Positions 1 to 9,401 of a stretch of 64,000 nucleotides of DNA are shown piece by piece. The first letter of the stretch is position 1; every line of letters begins with the position of its first letter. The notes under the pieces were generated by a model. That model searched no databases and was not told where the DNA came from. It saw only the letters and a list, made by a program, of their open reading frames with translations. The position numbers and the translations under genes are program-made. This stretch comes from Vibrio sp. 16 (GTDB lineage: Bacteria; Pseudomonadota; Gammaproteobacteria; Enterobacterales; Vibrionaceae), in contig NZ_OY808997.1 of assembly GCF_963681195.1 (NCBI RefSeq), forward strand, positions 992,001 through 1,056,000. The letters run 5' to 3'.

Positions 1-858
1 CGCACGAGACGTCGCTTGCTTTGCTTTTGATGCGTTTGCCGAGAAACGCGCTACGAAGGTTTGTAGTTCTGCAATTTGCGCTTTCTTCTTCGCGTTGTCA
101 GACAGTAGACGTTCACGAGCTTGTGTTGCTGCCGTCATGTACTCATCGTAGTTACCGTGGTAAACACGCAGTTCACCGTAATCCAAATCGGCCATGTGTG
201 TACACACAGAGTTTAGGAAGTGACGGTCGTGCGAGATGATGATCATTGTACAGTTACGCTGGTTAAGGGTTTCTTCTAGCCAGCGAATAGTGTCCATATC
301 CAAGTTGTTGGTTGGTTCGTCAAGCAGCATGATGTGCGGGTCAGCGAAAAGAACCTGTGCAAGAAGAACACGAAGTTTCCAACCTGGCGCAACCTCGCTC
401 ATCAGACCGTAATGTTGCTCTTCTGGGATACCCACCGCTAGCAAAAGCTCGCCGGCTTTCGCGTCCGCCATGTAGCCATCCATCTCAGCGAACTGAACTT
501 CAAGATCCGCAACCAGCATGCCTTCTTCTTCTGTCATTTCTGGCAGAGAGTAAATGCGGTCACGCTCTTTCTTCACTTCCCAAAGCTCTTTGTAGCCCAT
601 AATCACCGTATCGATGACAGTGAATTCTTCGTATGCGAACTGATCCTGATTCAGCTTGGCAACGCGCTCATTTGGGTCATAGCTTACGTTACCGCCTGTT
701 GGCTCAAGCTCACCGCTTAGGATCTTCATAAAGGTTGATTTACCACAACCATTTGCACCAATAAGACCGTAGCGGTTACCTTCACCGAATTTTACCGAAA
801 TATTCTCAAACAGCGGCTTAGCACCAAATTGCTGCGTAATGTTATTAGTGGAAATCAA
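1..858 (-). CDS. ybiT: ABC-F ATPase, YbiT type (partial, 3' end outside window)
   Basis: ABC-F proteins are soluble tandem-ATPase factors that act on the ribosome and do not transport. The 286 codons in the window read without a stop. They hold the whole first ATPase domain: Walker [10 protein letters not shown] at residues 34-42, the YbiT-type signature MSEVAPGWK in place of LSGGQ, Walker [13 protein letters not shown], the switch ISHDRHF, and the start of the charged inter-domain linker. By recall the sequence aligns almost colinearly with E. coli YbiT. The start is TTG at 858, with AAAGG about 8 nt upstream; no ATG fits. The second ATPase domain lies beyond position 1. Confidence 0.93.
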   Translation of the reverse strand, partial: MISTNNITQQFGAKPLFENISVKFGEGNRYGLIGANGCGKSTFMKILSGELEPTGGNVSYDPNERVAKLNQDQFAYEEFTVIDTVIMGYKELWEVKKERDRIYSLPEMTEEEGMLVADLEVQFAEMDGYMADAKAGELLLAVGIPEEQHYGLMSEVAPGWKLRVLLAQVLFADPHIMLLDEPTNNLDMDTIRWLEETLNQRNCTMIIISHDRHFLNSVCTHMADLDYGELRVYHGNYDEYMTAATQARERLLSDNAKKKAQIAELQTFVARFSANASKAKQATSRA

Positions 859-989
859 TGTGTTTACCTTTAAATGATGAAAAACCGCGCCACACTACTG
901 TTTACCGAGAATAACTTCAAGTGTTGTTTTAACTTTGTTTCCTGACAGGCAAAGTGTGATTTAGATTCACTTTCCCCAAAGCAAGATGT

Positions 990-1021
990 CAGATAGAAGA
1001 AGCGGAGCACTTTGGCTCCGC
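990..1021 (-). terminator. Probable Rho-independent terminator of the kinase/regulator operon
   Basis: Read on the minus strand, GCGGAGC pairs with GCTCCGC (1002-1021) around a 6-nt loop. A pyrimidine-rich TTCTTCT tract follows. It starts 9 nt after the stop of the histidine kinase gene. Confidence 0.65.
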
Positions 1022-1029
1022 GTTAGATG

Positions 1030-3057
1030 TCATAGGTTGGTGATTTTAAAGTCGGTTTCCGCTCGTTGAGGGAGATAGATACTAAAGGTTGTCCCCTTGC
1101 CCCATTGTGACTCCACCTTAAGCTCCCCACCCGTTTGGCTAAGAATACTTTGGGAGACAGACAGCCCAAGCCCAGTACCTTCACGTTTGGTGGTATAGAA
1201 AGGTGAGAAAATGCGTTTCAGATTTTCAGGCTTAATTCCGCATCCTTGATCCGTTACGTGGATGATGGCGCCAACACAACGATCGCCTTCCAACCAATCC
1301 TCGGTGGTTATCGTCAGTTTGCCCTTTCCATCCATTGCATGGATGCCGTTCATCTGCAAATTGACCAAAATCTGCAACAGCTGGTGACGATTGACCTCGA
1401 CAGAGCTTTTGGCATTGAGCTTAGTAACAAACTCGACATCGCGTTTCTTGGTGCCCGTTTTCACCAACGTAATGCTCTCATCGACAACGGGATTGACATG
1501 CTGCCAAGTGATCTCGTCTTGCACGCCACCTTGACGGCTGTATTGAAGCAAACTGCGTGTGATATTACGAATGCGGTCAATTTGCGCGTGGATTGCGTCT
1601 ATCTCTTCTTTTACTCTCTCGGCATCATCACCAAGTTCAAATTGAATCAACTCCACGTTGCCCAGTATTACCGCGCTTGGGTTATTGATCTCATGCGCGA
1701 TCCCAGCAGTTAGCTCACCAAGTGCGGCAAGTTTTTCGTTCACAACCAACTTATCGCGAGTTTGATTCAAGAGTTGAATATGAAGCTCAAGATCTTCGGT
1801 TTTTTCCATCAAGCTGGCGGTACGTTCTTCTACCTTGGCTTCAAGTTCAATGGCCGCAGCTTTCAACTCGTTTTTCCGCTGTTTGAGCAAATCAAGCATG
1901 TTGTCAAATTGGCGAGCAAGTTGGGCGAGTTCATGGTTTTCGTCTAAACCCAAGGTGCCAATTCGGGTCTCTTTACCCATCTGAATCATTTTGACTACGC
2001 GATGAATATGCTCAATCGGGTTAAACAAATCTCGTGAACCACGATAAACAATCAGACCAGATACCAACAGCAACAGCAGTGTCGTTACCGAGATTTCAGC
2101 GATGTTGGTCATGTACGCTTTGACAAACGGCCACAGCAAATAACCGGTGTAGAGCATTCCGATAACATTGTCATATTGGTCGCGTATCGGTTGGTATGCG
2201 GTGATGTACCAAGCGTCATACACAAATGCACGGTTGACCCACTCTCTCCCTTCGTGCAATACGGCGCGATTGACCTCTGAAGAAACGCGCGTACCAATGG
2301 CGCGTCCGACTCGATCGTTGCTATCAAGGGGCACATTGGTACTGACACGGAGATCATCAAGAAAGACGGTTAACGTCCCCACAGGTCTCAAGCTGTCATG
2401 TTTAGACGGATAGATAAGATCGCGGATTTGATCGACCAACACCGTGCTGTTGTTGAGCAGTAATCCCCCATCTAAAAAACCAATGATATTGTTTTTTTGA
2501 TCGTAGATAGGGACGACAGTGCGGCTCACCAGCCCGCGCCTTTCAAGTTTTTGGCTGTTTAAAATCGGGATTTGCGCCCGCGTAACGAGTTCTTTATCAA
2601 GCTCATCCAGCTCATGCTCGTCTAACACATCAAAAAAAGACTCTTTAAGCGTTAAATCTAGGAAGCGAAACTTGTCTTCTGGTCTCTCTACTCGGTGAAA
2701 ACGGAGGAAGTCGAGATTGTAGCGATGCTTTTGCTCTGAAACCCAGCCGCTAAAGTCATCAAACTCGCTTTGATTGTTGATCGCGTAAACAAAATCGAAT
2801 GATTCAGAAAACGCCTTAACGTGATTGGCTTGCTTCTCTTGAATTAACTCGATGCTGTTATCGGCAACGCCCAAACGTTCAGAAACATCAAGCAGCGCGC
2901 TTTGCCATGTGTAATGAATCGACCAATAGATGGTGATCCCTATTAAGGCAACCAAGGTCAAAAATATCGGTGCAGACGTCAGAATCATCAGACGATAGCG
3001 CACCATGGTTTTGAAGCGATAGCGCCACTTTGTCCACAAGTTGCCGTTATTCGGCAT
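1030..3057 (-). CDS. Membrane sensor histidine kinase with double Cache sensor domain
   Basis: This 675-residue kinase is probably the partner of the sigma-54 response regulator just upstream. A membrane segment lies at about residues 26-48. A periplasmic region (50-310) has a second lobe typical of Cache_3/Cache_2 sensors (GRAIGTRV, then WYITAYQPIRD). A second membrane segment (320-338) and HAMP follow. HisKA carries the phosphoacceptor H455 (GIAHEINNP). The HATPase has N, G1 (DQGCGIKP) and G2 (GTGLGLS) motifs. The ATG at 3057 is chosen over one at 3075 because GGAGGAG lies 8 nt upstream; it overlaps the regulator stop by 11 nt, implying translational coupling. The ligand is unknown. The divergent tungstate operon suggests an oxyanion or anaerobic-respiration signal, which is inference. 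Confidence 0.92.
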   Translation of the reverse strand: MPNNGNLWTKWRYRFKTMVRYRLMILTSAPIFLTLVALIGITIYWSIHYTWQSALLDVSERLGVADNSIELIQEKQANHVKAFSESFDFVYAINNQSEFDDFSGWVSEQKHRYNLDFLRFHRVERPEDKFRFLDLTLKESFFDVLDEHELDELDKELVTRAQIPILNSQKLERRGLVSRTVVPIYDQKNNIIGFLDGGLLLNNSTVLVDQIRDLIYPSKHDSLRPVGTLTVFLDDLRVSTNVPLDSNDRVGRAIGTRVSSEVNRAVLHEGREWVNRAFVYDAWYITAYQPIRDQYDNVIGMLYTGYLLWPFVKAYMTNIAEISVTTLLLLLVSGLIVYRGSRDLFNPIEHIHRVVKMIQMGKETRIGTLGLDENHELAQLARQFDNMLDLLKQRKNELKAAAIELEAKVEERTASLMEKTEDLELHIQLLNQTRDKLVVNEKLAALGELTAGIAHEINNPSAVILGNVELIQFELGDDAERVKEEIDAIHAQIDRIRNITRSLLQYSRQGGVQDEITWQHVNPVVDESITLVKTGTKKRDVEFVTKLNAKSSVEVNRHQLLQILVNLQMNGIHAMDGKGKLTITTEDWLEGDRCVGAIIHVTDQGCGIKPENLKRIFSPFYTTKREGTGLGLSVSQSILSQTGGELKVESQWGKGTTFSIYLPQRAETDFKITNL

Positions 3058-4492
3058 AATTAGACTCCTCCGCATCCCACTCTTTGTATTTGCGCTCTAG
3101 TGTCTTGCGCGCTACGCCGAGTTCTCTTGCAGCGGCCGATTTGTTGCCGTCATGCAGGTCAACTAATTGCTGGATATGTGCTTTCTCCACTTCTTTCAGT
3201 GTCCAACTGCTCGGATAACCTTGAACATCATTGGCTTGAGGTAGGTCAATCATTTCGCAGCCACTAGATACCGTCACAGAGACATTTTGCTGCGGTGGTA
3301 CGCCATTCACTTCACGCCAGTAATGAGCAGGAGGCTTACCAAGCAAGATACATCGTTCAATCAAGTTCTTTAGCTCACGGATGTTACCAGGCCAGTCATA
3401 GTCATTCATGGCGATAATGTCTTCATGAGCCCACTTAGGATCCGTCACACCTAACTCGGCAGACAGCATACGAGTGAAGAATGGTACCAACTCGATTAAG
3501 TCCGCTTTTCGGTCTCTCAGTGGAGCAACGTCAATTTTCAATACGTTGAGTCGGTAGAATAAGTCGCGGCGAAAGTTCCCTTTGTCGACTTCTTCTTGTA
3601 GGTTTCGGTTCGTCGCAGCAACGACGCGAACATCAATAGTGATCTCTTTCTCGCTACCTACCGGACGAATAGTGCGTTGCTCTAATACGCGTAACAATGC
3701 CGACTGCATAGAGAGTGGCATTTCCCCGATCTCGTCCAAAAATAGTGTGCCACCGCTGGCAACGCGGAACATGCCTTCACGGTTTTTCTTTGCTCCCGTA
3801 AACGCGCCGGAGGTATGGCCGAACAGTTCACTTTCGAGAAGCTCAGGGGCGATTGCCCCACAGTTGATGGGCACAAAGGGGCCTTTACGTTGGCTTGCTT
3901 CATGCACACCTCGCGCCACCAGCTCTTTGCCCGTTCCTGACTCTCCTTCGATTAGTACAGAAGCTCGAGACGGAGCAAATTGACTGATCAATTGTTTAAG
4001 TTGTTTGGTGCGCTCTGACCCACCAACGATTTCCGTTTTAATATGGCGCTTAAAGTCGTGGCTTAGCGCGTACTGGTGTCGCTCAGCCAAGCGTTTATCC
4101 ATACAGCGCTGAACGGCTTGCAGCATTTGTTCCAGGTTAAACGGCTTCAAAATAAAGTCTGAAGCCCCCAATTTAAGCGCTGAAATCGCGGTTTCTAGAT
4201 CGGCGTAGCCTGTCATAAAAATAACGTCAGCCTTGCGATCTTCATCCGTGAACGCCTCTTTCCATTCTATCCCCGAGCGCCCCGGCAAATTGATGTCCAA
4301 TATGATCAAATCATAATGATTGGCGACCCGCATTGTCTCAGCTTGTTCAATAGAGCCAGCGGTATCGACACGAGAAAACCATTTGCTGAGCGCCTTATTC
4401 AATATGGCCTGCATACCGGTTTCATCATCCACCACTAATACGGAAAAGGCCTGATATTGGGAAGTTTTATTGGGATCAAACGTTGGGGACAT
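3047..4492 (-). CDS. Sigma-54-dependent NtrC-family response regulator
   Basis: The protein has 481 residues. The receiver domain (15-130) carries acidic residues VDDE and phosphoacceptor D66 (LIILDINLPG). The AAA+ domain has Walker A GESGTGKE, the sigma-54 contact loop GAFTGA, Walker B GGTLFLDEIGE and the R-finger region. The C-terminal Fis-type helix-turn-helix is NKSAAARELGVARKTLERK. It is the first gene of a two-gene operon with the kinase and is divergent from tupA. A perfect sigma-54 promoter faces tupA across the 260-bp gap, and two matching inverted repeats lie between, one 27-43 bp upstream of this start codon. Control of the tungstate/molybdenum-cofactor operon and of itself is therefore likely but inferred. 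Confidence 0.93.
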   Translation of the reverse strand: MSPTFDPNKTSQYQAFSVLVVDDETGMQAILNKALSKWFSRVDTAGSIEQAETMRVANHYDLIILDINLPGRSGIEWKEAFTDEDRKADVIFMTGYADLETAISALKLGASDFILKPFNLEQMLQAVQRCMDKRLAERHQYALSHDFKRHIKTEIVGGSERTKQLKQLISQFAPSRASVLIEGESGTGKELVARGVHEASQRKGPFVPINCGAIAPELLESELFGHTSGAFTGAKKNREGMFRVASGGTLFLDEIGEMPLSMQSALLRVLEQRTIRPVGSEKEITIDVRVVAATNRNLQEEVDKGNFRRDLFYRLNVLKIDVAPLRDRKADLIELVPFFTRMLSAELGVTDPKWAHEDIIAMNDYDWPGNIRELKNLIERCILLGKPPAHYWREVNGVPPQQNVSVTVSSGCEMIDLPQANDVQGYPSSWTLKEVEKAHIQQLVDLHDGNKSAAARELGVARKTLERKYKEWDAEESNYAE

Positions 4493-4518
4493 AATGACTC
4501 GTTCAATTAAATAGAGGT

Positions 4519-4535
4519 TGGGACAGAGTGTACCA
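4519..4535. promoter_or_regulatory. Candidate activator site 2 (inverted repeat TGGGACA-N3-TGTACCA)
   Basis: This 17-bp near-palindrome is centred at 4527, 138 bp upstream of the predicted tupA start. It matches the site at 4564-4580 under the shared pattern TGSGACA-N3-TGTNYCA. The centres are 45 bp apart. It lies just upstream of the regulator gene, so it could also mediate autoregulation. Confidence 0.55.
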
Positions 4536-4563
4536 AGGTTTAGGCCAAGGGAATAAACTAATC

Positions 4564-4580
4564 TGCGACATTTTGTCTCA
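4564..4580. promoter_or_regulatory. Candidate activator site 1 (inverted repeat TGCGACA-N3-TGTCTCA)
   Basis: This 17-bp near-palindrome has one mismatched pair. It is centred at 4572, 93 bp upstream of the predicted sigma-54 transcription start. That is a usual distance for an enhancer bound by an NtrC-type activator. The likely binder is the divergently encoded regulator. Confidence 0.58.
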
Positions 4581-4638
4581 CATCAAATTTTACATTGATA
4601 AATCATTGATATTTCGTGATTTATATCATCCCAATTAT

Positions 4639-4654
4639 TGGCATTAAGATTGCT
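4639..4654 (+). promoter_or_regulatory. Sigma-54 promoter of the tup-mob operon
   Basis: TGGCAT-N5-TTGCT matches the -24/-12 consensus TGGCAC-N5-TTGCW at all invariant positions (GG and GC). The predicted start is near 4665, giving an 87-nt leader before tupA. Confidence 0.8.
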
Positions 4655-4671
4655 TTAAATGCGTGTCTATC

Positions 4672-4697
4672 GATAAAGTAGAGACCGCTACGTTATC
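4672..4697 (+). other. Leader hairpin upstream of tupA
   Basis: GATAA-A-GTAG pairs with CTAC-G-TTATC around a 6-nt loop: nine pairs and one A/G mismatch. It lies in the predicted tupA leader with no T-tract after it, so it does not look like a terminator. It does not match the molybdenum-cofactor riboswitch as I know it. Function unknown. Confidence 0.3.
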
Positions 4698-4752
4698 TCA
4701 ACTTAGAAGATTATTTTGGCAAGTCAATACCATCACATGGAATGATAATATA

Positions 4753-5571
4753 ATGAAAACAATGACTTTAACTCTTGCAACAGCGTCCTTGGCCCTCGTT
4801 AGCTATTCAGCGTCATCGGCAGATGAACAGCCTCACGTCCGTTTAGCGACTACCACAAGCACCTACCACTCAGGCTTACTCGACTACCTACTTCCTGAAT
4901 TCGAAAAAGATACAGGCTACAAAGTTGATGTGATTGCCGCGGGCACCGGTAAATCCCTAAAAATGGGCGAGAACGGCGATGTGGATTTGGTGATGACTCA
5001 CGCACCAAAAGCAGAAGCGAATTTTGTTAAAAAAGGTTACGGTGTCCTACCACGTAAACTGATGTATAACGACTTCGTTATCGTTGGCCCAGAAAAAGAT
5101 CCTGCGAAGATCGCGGAATCTGCAGACGTTGCTCAAGCATTCAAAAAGATCGCCAACATGAATATGACGTTTGTCTCACGCGGCGACGATTCTGGTACTC
5201 ACAAAAAAGAGAAAGGCATTTGGCAGCAAAGTAAGATTGAACCAAACTTTGGCGGCTACCGCAGCGTGGGCCAAGGCATGGGGCCAACACTCAACATGGC
5301 CAATGAAATGCAAGGCTACACCATGACTGACCGCGGTACTTGGCTTGCGTACAACAATAAGCTCGATCTTAAAATTCTGTTCCAAGGTGACAAAAACCTA
5401 TTTAACCCTTACCAAGTGATTTTGGTAAACCCTGAGCGCTACCCAACCATCAACTACCAAGGCGCGAAAGTATTCAGTGACTGGCTTGTAAATCCTAAAG
5501 GCCAGCAATTGATCAACGAGTTCAAGTTGAGCGGTAAGCAGTTGTTTGTCGCGAACGCGAACGAGAAATAA
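4753..5571 (+). CDS. tupA: Tungstate ABC transporter, periplasmic binding protein
   Basis: TupA (272 aa) captures tungstate in the periplasm for import. A Sec signal peptide covers about residues 1-24 (cleavage after SASSA). The TTTSTYHSGLLDYLLP segment and the later GDDSGTHKKEK are the oxyanion-binding signatures of TupA rather than ModA or phosphate PstS. The ATG at 4753 is chosen because the longer in-frame start at 4663 coincides with the predicted transcription start and would put an extra tail before the signal peptide. The gene is first in a tight operon; tupB begins 5 nt after its stop. Tungstate versus molybdate preference cannot be proved from sequence, but the family is usually tungstate-specific. 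Confidence 0.9.
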   Translation: MKTMTLTLATASLALVSYSASSADEQPHVRLATTTSTYHSGLLDYLLPEFEKDTGYKVDVIAAGTGKSLKMGENGDVDLVMTHAPKAEANFVKKGYGVLPRKLMYNDFVIVGPEKDPAKIAESADVAQAFKKIANMNMTFVSRGDDSGTHKKEKGIWQQSKIEPNFGGYRSVGQGMGPTLNMANEMQGYTMTDRGTWLAYNNKLDLKILFQGDKNLFNPYQVILVNPERYPTINYQGAKVFSDWLVNPKGQQLINEFKLSGKQLFVANANEK

Positions 5572-5576
5572 CCTCT

Positions 5577-6275
5577 ATGAGCCTTTGGCAAACTACCCTT
5601 GATGCCCTTGCCTTGTTGGTGAGTTTGGATCGAGAACTATGGGAGATCGTTGCGGTCTCCTTTAGTGTTTCTCTGACCGCGATTTCTTTGGTGCTTTTAC
5701 CTGCTATCCTGTTCTCCTTTATTCTGGCGTATACAGAGTTTCGCGGGAAATGGTTGTTCTTATCGCTGGTTAACACGTTGCAAGCCATACCGACCGTGGT
5801 GATTGGTCTGCTGCTTTATATCCTATTCTCCCGCTCAGGCCCTATGGGAGATTGGCAAATGCTCTTCACTCAAAAGGCGATGATCGTTGGTCAAATGCTG
5901 ATTGGCTTTCCGGTTTTAGTCTCAATGATGCACGGCGCACTGCAATCGAGTGATCGCCGCGCCATTGAAACTGCGATTACCCTCGGCGCTTCACCAACCC
6001 GCATCGCCGCCACCATGATTTGGGAAACTAGATTTCCATTGATGGCGGCAACCATTGCAGCTTTTTCGAGAATTGTGACCGAAGTGGGCTGCTCAACCAT
6101 GGTCGGAGGCAATATCATGGGACTCACCCGTAACATTCCGACCGCCATCGCGATGGAAAGCCATAAAGGCGCATTTGCTCAAGGTGTTGCGCTAGGTATG
6201 GTGTTACTGGCACTGGCGCTCGCGTTAAACTTCGCTCTTACCTCGATGCGTGGTAAAGGGTATCTAAGAACATAA
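5577..6275 (+). CDS. tupB: Tungstate ABC transporter permease
   Basis: This 232-residue inner-membrane permease has about five to six hydrophobic segments. The cytoplasmic EAA-type coupling loop is TAITLGASPTRIAATMIWE near residues 137-155, followed by an SRIVTEVGCSTMVGGNI segment typical of TupB. It forms the channel fed by TupA and powered by TupC. It starts 5 nt after tupA and ends 9 nt before tupC. The ribosome-binding site is weak, as expected for coupled translation. Confidence 0.9.
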   Translation: MSLWQTTLDALALLVSLDRELWEIVAVSFSVSLTAISLVLLPAILFSFILAYTEFRGKWLFLSLVNTLQAIPTVVIGLLLYILFSRSGPMGDWQMLFTQKAMIVGQMLIGFPVLVSMMHGALQSSDRRAIETAITLGASPTRIAATMIWETRFPLMAATIAAFSRIVTEVGCSTMVGGNIMGLTRNIPTAIAMESHKGAFAQGVALGMVLLALALALNFALTSMRGKGYLRT

Positions 6276-6284
6276 GGACGCTGT

Positions 6285-7001
6285 ATGACAATAAAAATCA
6301 ATGCGCAGCAACTGTCCATGCGATACAAAGAGCGTGTGCTTTTTCATATCCCTCACCTTTCTATCGGCCCCAATGACGCGATCTACTTAAAAGGTGACAA
6401 TGGCGTAGGCAAGACCACCCTACTAAAGATTTTGTCTGGTTTGATCAAGCCAACCACAGGCTCGGTCAATGCACCCAATGATCATTGGATTCACCGATTG
6501 TTTAGTCGCACCGGTCGTAAAGATGTTATCTATCTCCATCAATCTCCCTACCTTTTTGATGGCACTGTTTACCAAAACGTCGCTTACGGCATTCGATTTC
6601 ACAAAGAGTCGCAGAAAGATAAGCGAGCTCAAGTCATCACTGCATTAAGAATGGTAGGCTTGGAAACACTCGCTGATGAACACATCTCGGTGTTGTCTGG
6701 CGGTGAAAAACAGCGTGTGGCAATGGCGCGAGCTTGGATCCTCAAACCCTCAATCCTTTTAATGGATGAGCCCAGTGCGTCATTAGATCAAGAGTCGATC
6801 GAACGCTTGGTTGTGATGGCGAAAGATTTACTTCAACGAGGTTCAAGTATCGTGATCACCAGCCACCAAAAGAACGCATTAACGGATTTATGTCGCAAGC
6901 AATGGTGGATAAAAGACACAACTTTGATAGAGTCTCCGCTGTTACAAGTGATTACTGATGCAAAACAAGAGAACAGCTATGCTTCTTCCAACGCAAACTA
7001 G
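6285..7001 (+). CDS. tupC: Tungstate ABC transporter ATP-binding protein
   Basis: This 238-residue ABC ATPase has Walker [10 protein letters not shown] near residue 36, Q-loop YLHQSPYLF, signature [13 protein letters not shown], Walker [13 protein letters not shown] and switch histidine TSHQ. It follows tupB by 9 nt and overlaps mobA by 23 nt, so uptake and cofactor synthesis are probably translated together. The signature and short length fit a single-domain importer ATPase. There is no C-terminal TOBE regulatory domain of the kind found in ModC. Confidence 0.92.
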   Translation: MTIKINAQQLSMRYKERVLFHIPHLSIGPNDAIYLKGDNGVGKTTLLKILSGLIKPTTGSVNAPNDHWIHRLFSRTGRKDVIYLHQSPYLFDGTVYQNVAYGIRFHKESQKDKRAQVITALRMVGLETLADEHISVLSGGEKQRVAMARAWILKPSILLMDEPSASLDQESIERLVVMAKDLLQRGSSIVITSHQKNALTDLCRKQWWIKDTTLIESPLLQVITDAKQENSYASSNAN

Positions 7002-7566
7002 TTGGGTTATTTTGGCTGGTGGTCAAGCCAGCCGTATGGGCGGAAAAGACAAAGGTTTAATAGAGTTAAACCATAAACCGCTGATACAACATGTTATTGA
7101 GCGACTCTCTCCTCAAACTCCAAATATATTGATCAACGCCAATCGTAACCATGATGCTTACGCTCAGTTTGGACAGGTGTTTAGTGACCGATTTGCCCAC
7201 TTTCCTGGCCCAATGGGTGGGATTCACGCTGGGTTGGTTCACGCAACAACCGACTGGGTTGGATTTGTGCCTTGTGACAGCCCTCAAATCAACCACGATT
7301 TGGTCGAACGATTCTGCCGAGCGGCGAACAAAGATACCGACATCCTGGTCGCCCATGATGGTGAGTTTAAGCAACCTGTCTTCACGCTCTATCACAAACG
7401 TGTGCTTCCTAAGCTCACCGCATTTCTAGAACGCGGCGACAGAAAAATCATCTTGCTTTACAAAGAATGTAAAACCGCTTACGTCGATTTTAGTGATTCT
7501 CCCGATTGCTTCGTTAACTTAAACACACCGGAAGAACTGGCTCAATTTGGAACACTATCCGCATGA
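6979..7566 (+). CDS. mobA: Molybdenum cofactor guanylyltransferase
   Basis: MobA joins GMP from GTP to molybdopterin to make the guanine-dinucleotide cofactor used by DMSO-reductase-family enzymes (nitrate, TMAO and formate oxidoreductases). The nucleotidyltransferase motif [15 protein letters not shown] lies at residues 13-27. PGPMGGI and the metal-binding VPCDSP follow. The start at 6979 gives 195 aa, close to E. coli MobA (194), and has AAGAGAA 8 nt upstream; a longer start at 6958 is possible. The gene overlaps tupC by 23 nt and the next gene by 4 nt (ATGA). It sits in an uptake operon rather than next to a separate mobB. Confidence 0.93.
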   Translation: MLLPTQTSWVILAGGQASRMGGKDKGLIELNHKPLIQHVIERLSPQTPNILINANRNHDAYAQFGQVFSDRFAHFPGPMGGIHAGLVHATTDWVGFVPCDSPQINHDLVERFCRAANKDTDILVAHDGEFKQPVFTLYHKRVLPKLTAFLERGDRKIILLYKECKTAYVDFSDSPDCFVNLNTPEELAQFGTLSA

Positions 7567-9341
7567 TTAAATCTCTCCCAATTCCGATTCTTGGCTTTGC
7601 TGCCTACTCTGGCACGGGCAAGACAACGTTACTTGAAGCACTACTGCCTAAATTGACTGATGCAGGTTTACGCATCGGTATGTTGAAGCATGCGCACCAC
7701 AACTTTGACGTCGATAAGGAAGGCAAAGACAGCTACCGCTTACGAAAAGCTGGTGCATCGCAAATGTTGATTTCCTCCCGAAACCGTTTCGCTCTCATGA
7801 CCGAAACACCGGAGTCAGAGTCAGAGTTTGATTACCTTCTCAGCCGATTTGATACCGAAAAACTCGACATCATCCTTGTCGAGGGGTGCAAGAACATCGC
7901 CTTCCCTAAGATAGAGCTTCATCGTGAAGAAGTGGGAAAACCTTGGCTTTACCCGAACGATAACAACATTATCGCCATTGCTGCCGATGAAGTGGTACCA
8001 GATACATCACTGCCACAAATGTCGATCAACAACCTTGAAGCGATTGCCAAATTTGTCGTCGATTATGCTCGTGCTTCAAAGCAGCCTTCGTCAGCGAAAA
8101 CCGAATCCGCATGTTGTGACACTCTATCTCCTGCGTTTCTTTCGGTAACACAAGGGCAAGAGAAGATCCTGTCACTGGTCGATGCCGTTACCGAGACTCA
8201 AACTTGCCCTGTTGAACAAAGTTACGGCCGAGTATTGGCAAACGATGTTCAATCACCGGTCAGCGTACCTCAATACACTAACTCTGCGATGGATGGTTAT
8301 GCGATTCGCGGAGACGACTTAGACCGAGACCAATATCACGTGGTGGCGGAAGTCCTTGCAGGTCACGCTTATCCTCATGCTTTGGAAAAAGGCCAAGCGG
8401 TAAAAATCATGACGGGCGCACCAACGCCTGAGTTCTCGGACACGGTAGTGATGCGTGAGCAAGCGACCGAAATCGGTGACAATGTCACATTCAATGGTGC
8501 ATCCATTAAGCGTGGGCAGAATGTTCGTCAAGCAGGCGAAGATTTACCACTTGGCGCCAATGTGTTTAATCAAGGCCAGCGCATCGCGTCAGCAGAGATG
8601 GGCATGATCGCCTCTCTCGGATTCGGTGAGTGCTCGGTCTTTCGTAAACTGAAAGTCGCCGTTTTCTCAACGGGTGATGAAGTGCAAGCGCCGGGAAGCA
8701 AGCAGCAAGAAAACACCATCTATGACTCAAACCGCTTCACGATTATGGGTCTATTAGAGAACTTGGGCTGTTACATCATTGACTTTGGTATATTGGAAGA
8801 CAATGAAGCGTTAATGATCGAGGCATTGGAAAAGGCAGCCGAGCAGGCAGACGTCGTGATTACTTCAGGCGGCGTCTCTGTTGGTGATGCAGATTACATC
8901 AAGCTAGCGCTCGATAAGCTTGGACAAATTGACTTTTGGCGAATCAACATGCGACCAGGACGCCCTCTCGCTTTTGGCCACATCAACCAAAAACCATTCT
9001 TTGGTCTGCCAGGAAACCCTGTTGCCGTAATGGTCTCATTCATCAACTTTGTTGAACCCGCACTTCGCAAAATGCAAGGCGAACACAATTGGACGCCGCT
9101 CAAGGTGAATGCGATGGCTTCTGAAAACCTTCGCTCTCGTCAAGGTCGCACAGAGTTTAGCCGAGGTATTTACCAACTTGACCACTCAGGCCAACTAACC
9201 GTAAGAACCACTGGCAAGCAAGGCTCAGGAATACTGCGTTCTATGAGTGAAGCCAACTGCTTGATTGAGATTTCTCCCTCTGTCGATACAGTGAAAGTCG
9301 GTGAAAGCGTGACAATCATCCCGCTTCAAGGCAGAATCTAG
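7563..9341 (+). CDS. Fused MobB / MoeA molybdenum cofactor protein
   Basis: This 592-residue protein joins two molybdenum-cofactor functions. Residues 1-170 are a MobB-type GTP-binding domain with P-loop AYSGTGKTT and HAHHNFD, which assists guanylyl transfer by MobA. After a linker (about 170-185), residues 185-592 are MoeA, which inserts the metal into adenylated molybdopterin. Its motifs are [26 protein letters not shown] and [13 protein letters not shown]. The reading frame is continuous. The start overlaps mobA by 4 nt. This two-domain form is, as far as I recall, annotated in other vibrios. With TupABC it implies supply of a tungsten- or molybdenum-pterin cofactor. Confidence 0.93.
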   Translation: MIKSLPIPILGFAAYSGTGKTTLLEALLPKLTDAGLRIGMLKHAHHNFDVDKEGKDSYRLRKAGASQMLISSRNRFALMTETPESESEFDYLLSRFDTEKLDIILVEGCKNIAFPKIELHREEVGKPWLYPNDNNIIAIAADEVVPDTSLPQMSINNLEAIAKFVVDYARASKQPSSAKTESACCDTLSPAFLSVTQGQEKILSLVDAVTETQTCPVEQSYGRVLANDVQSPVSVPQYTNSAMDGYAIRGDDLDRDQYHVVAEVLAGHAYPHALEKGQAVKIMTGAPTPEFSDTVVMREQATEIGDNVTFNGASIKRGQNVRQAGEDLPLGANVFNQGQRIASAEMGMIASLGFGECSVFRKLKVAVFSTGDEVQAPGSKQQENTIYDSNRFTIMGLLENLGCYIIDFGILEDNEALMIEALEKAAEQADVVITSGGVSVGDADYIKLALDKLGQIDFWRINMRPGRPLAFGHINQKPFFGLPGNPVAVMVSFINFVEPALRKMQGEHNWTPLKVNAMASENLRSRQGRTEFSRGIYQLDHSGQLTVRTTGKQGSGILRSMSEANCLIEISPSVDTVKVGESVTIIPLQGRI

Positions 9342-9351
9342 CCCCATGAAC

Positions 9352-9382
9352 TTAAGGCCGCTTTGTCGGCCTTAAACTTTTT
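9352..9382 (+). terminator. Rho-independent terminator of the tup-mob operon
   Basis: TTAAGGCCG (9352-9360) pairs perfectly with CGGCCTTAA (9367-9375) around a 6-nt loop. ACTTTTTG follows. It closes the operon 10 nt after the mobB-moeA stop. Confidence 0.88.
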
Positions 9383-9401
9383 GACTATTTGAGAGATCTT
9401 T

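Noticed and set aside
4713..4731. A second TGGCA sequence before tupA resembling a -24 element
   Set aside because: No GC element at the required -12 spacing.
4663..4752. A start codon 90 nt upstream of the tupA start
   Set aside because: It coincides with the predicted sigma-54 transcription start and would place 30 residues before a normal signal peptide.
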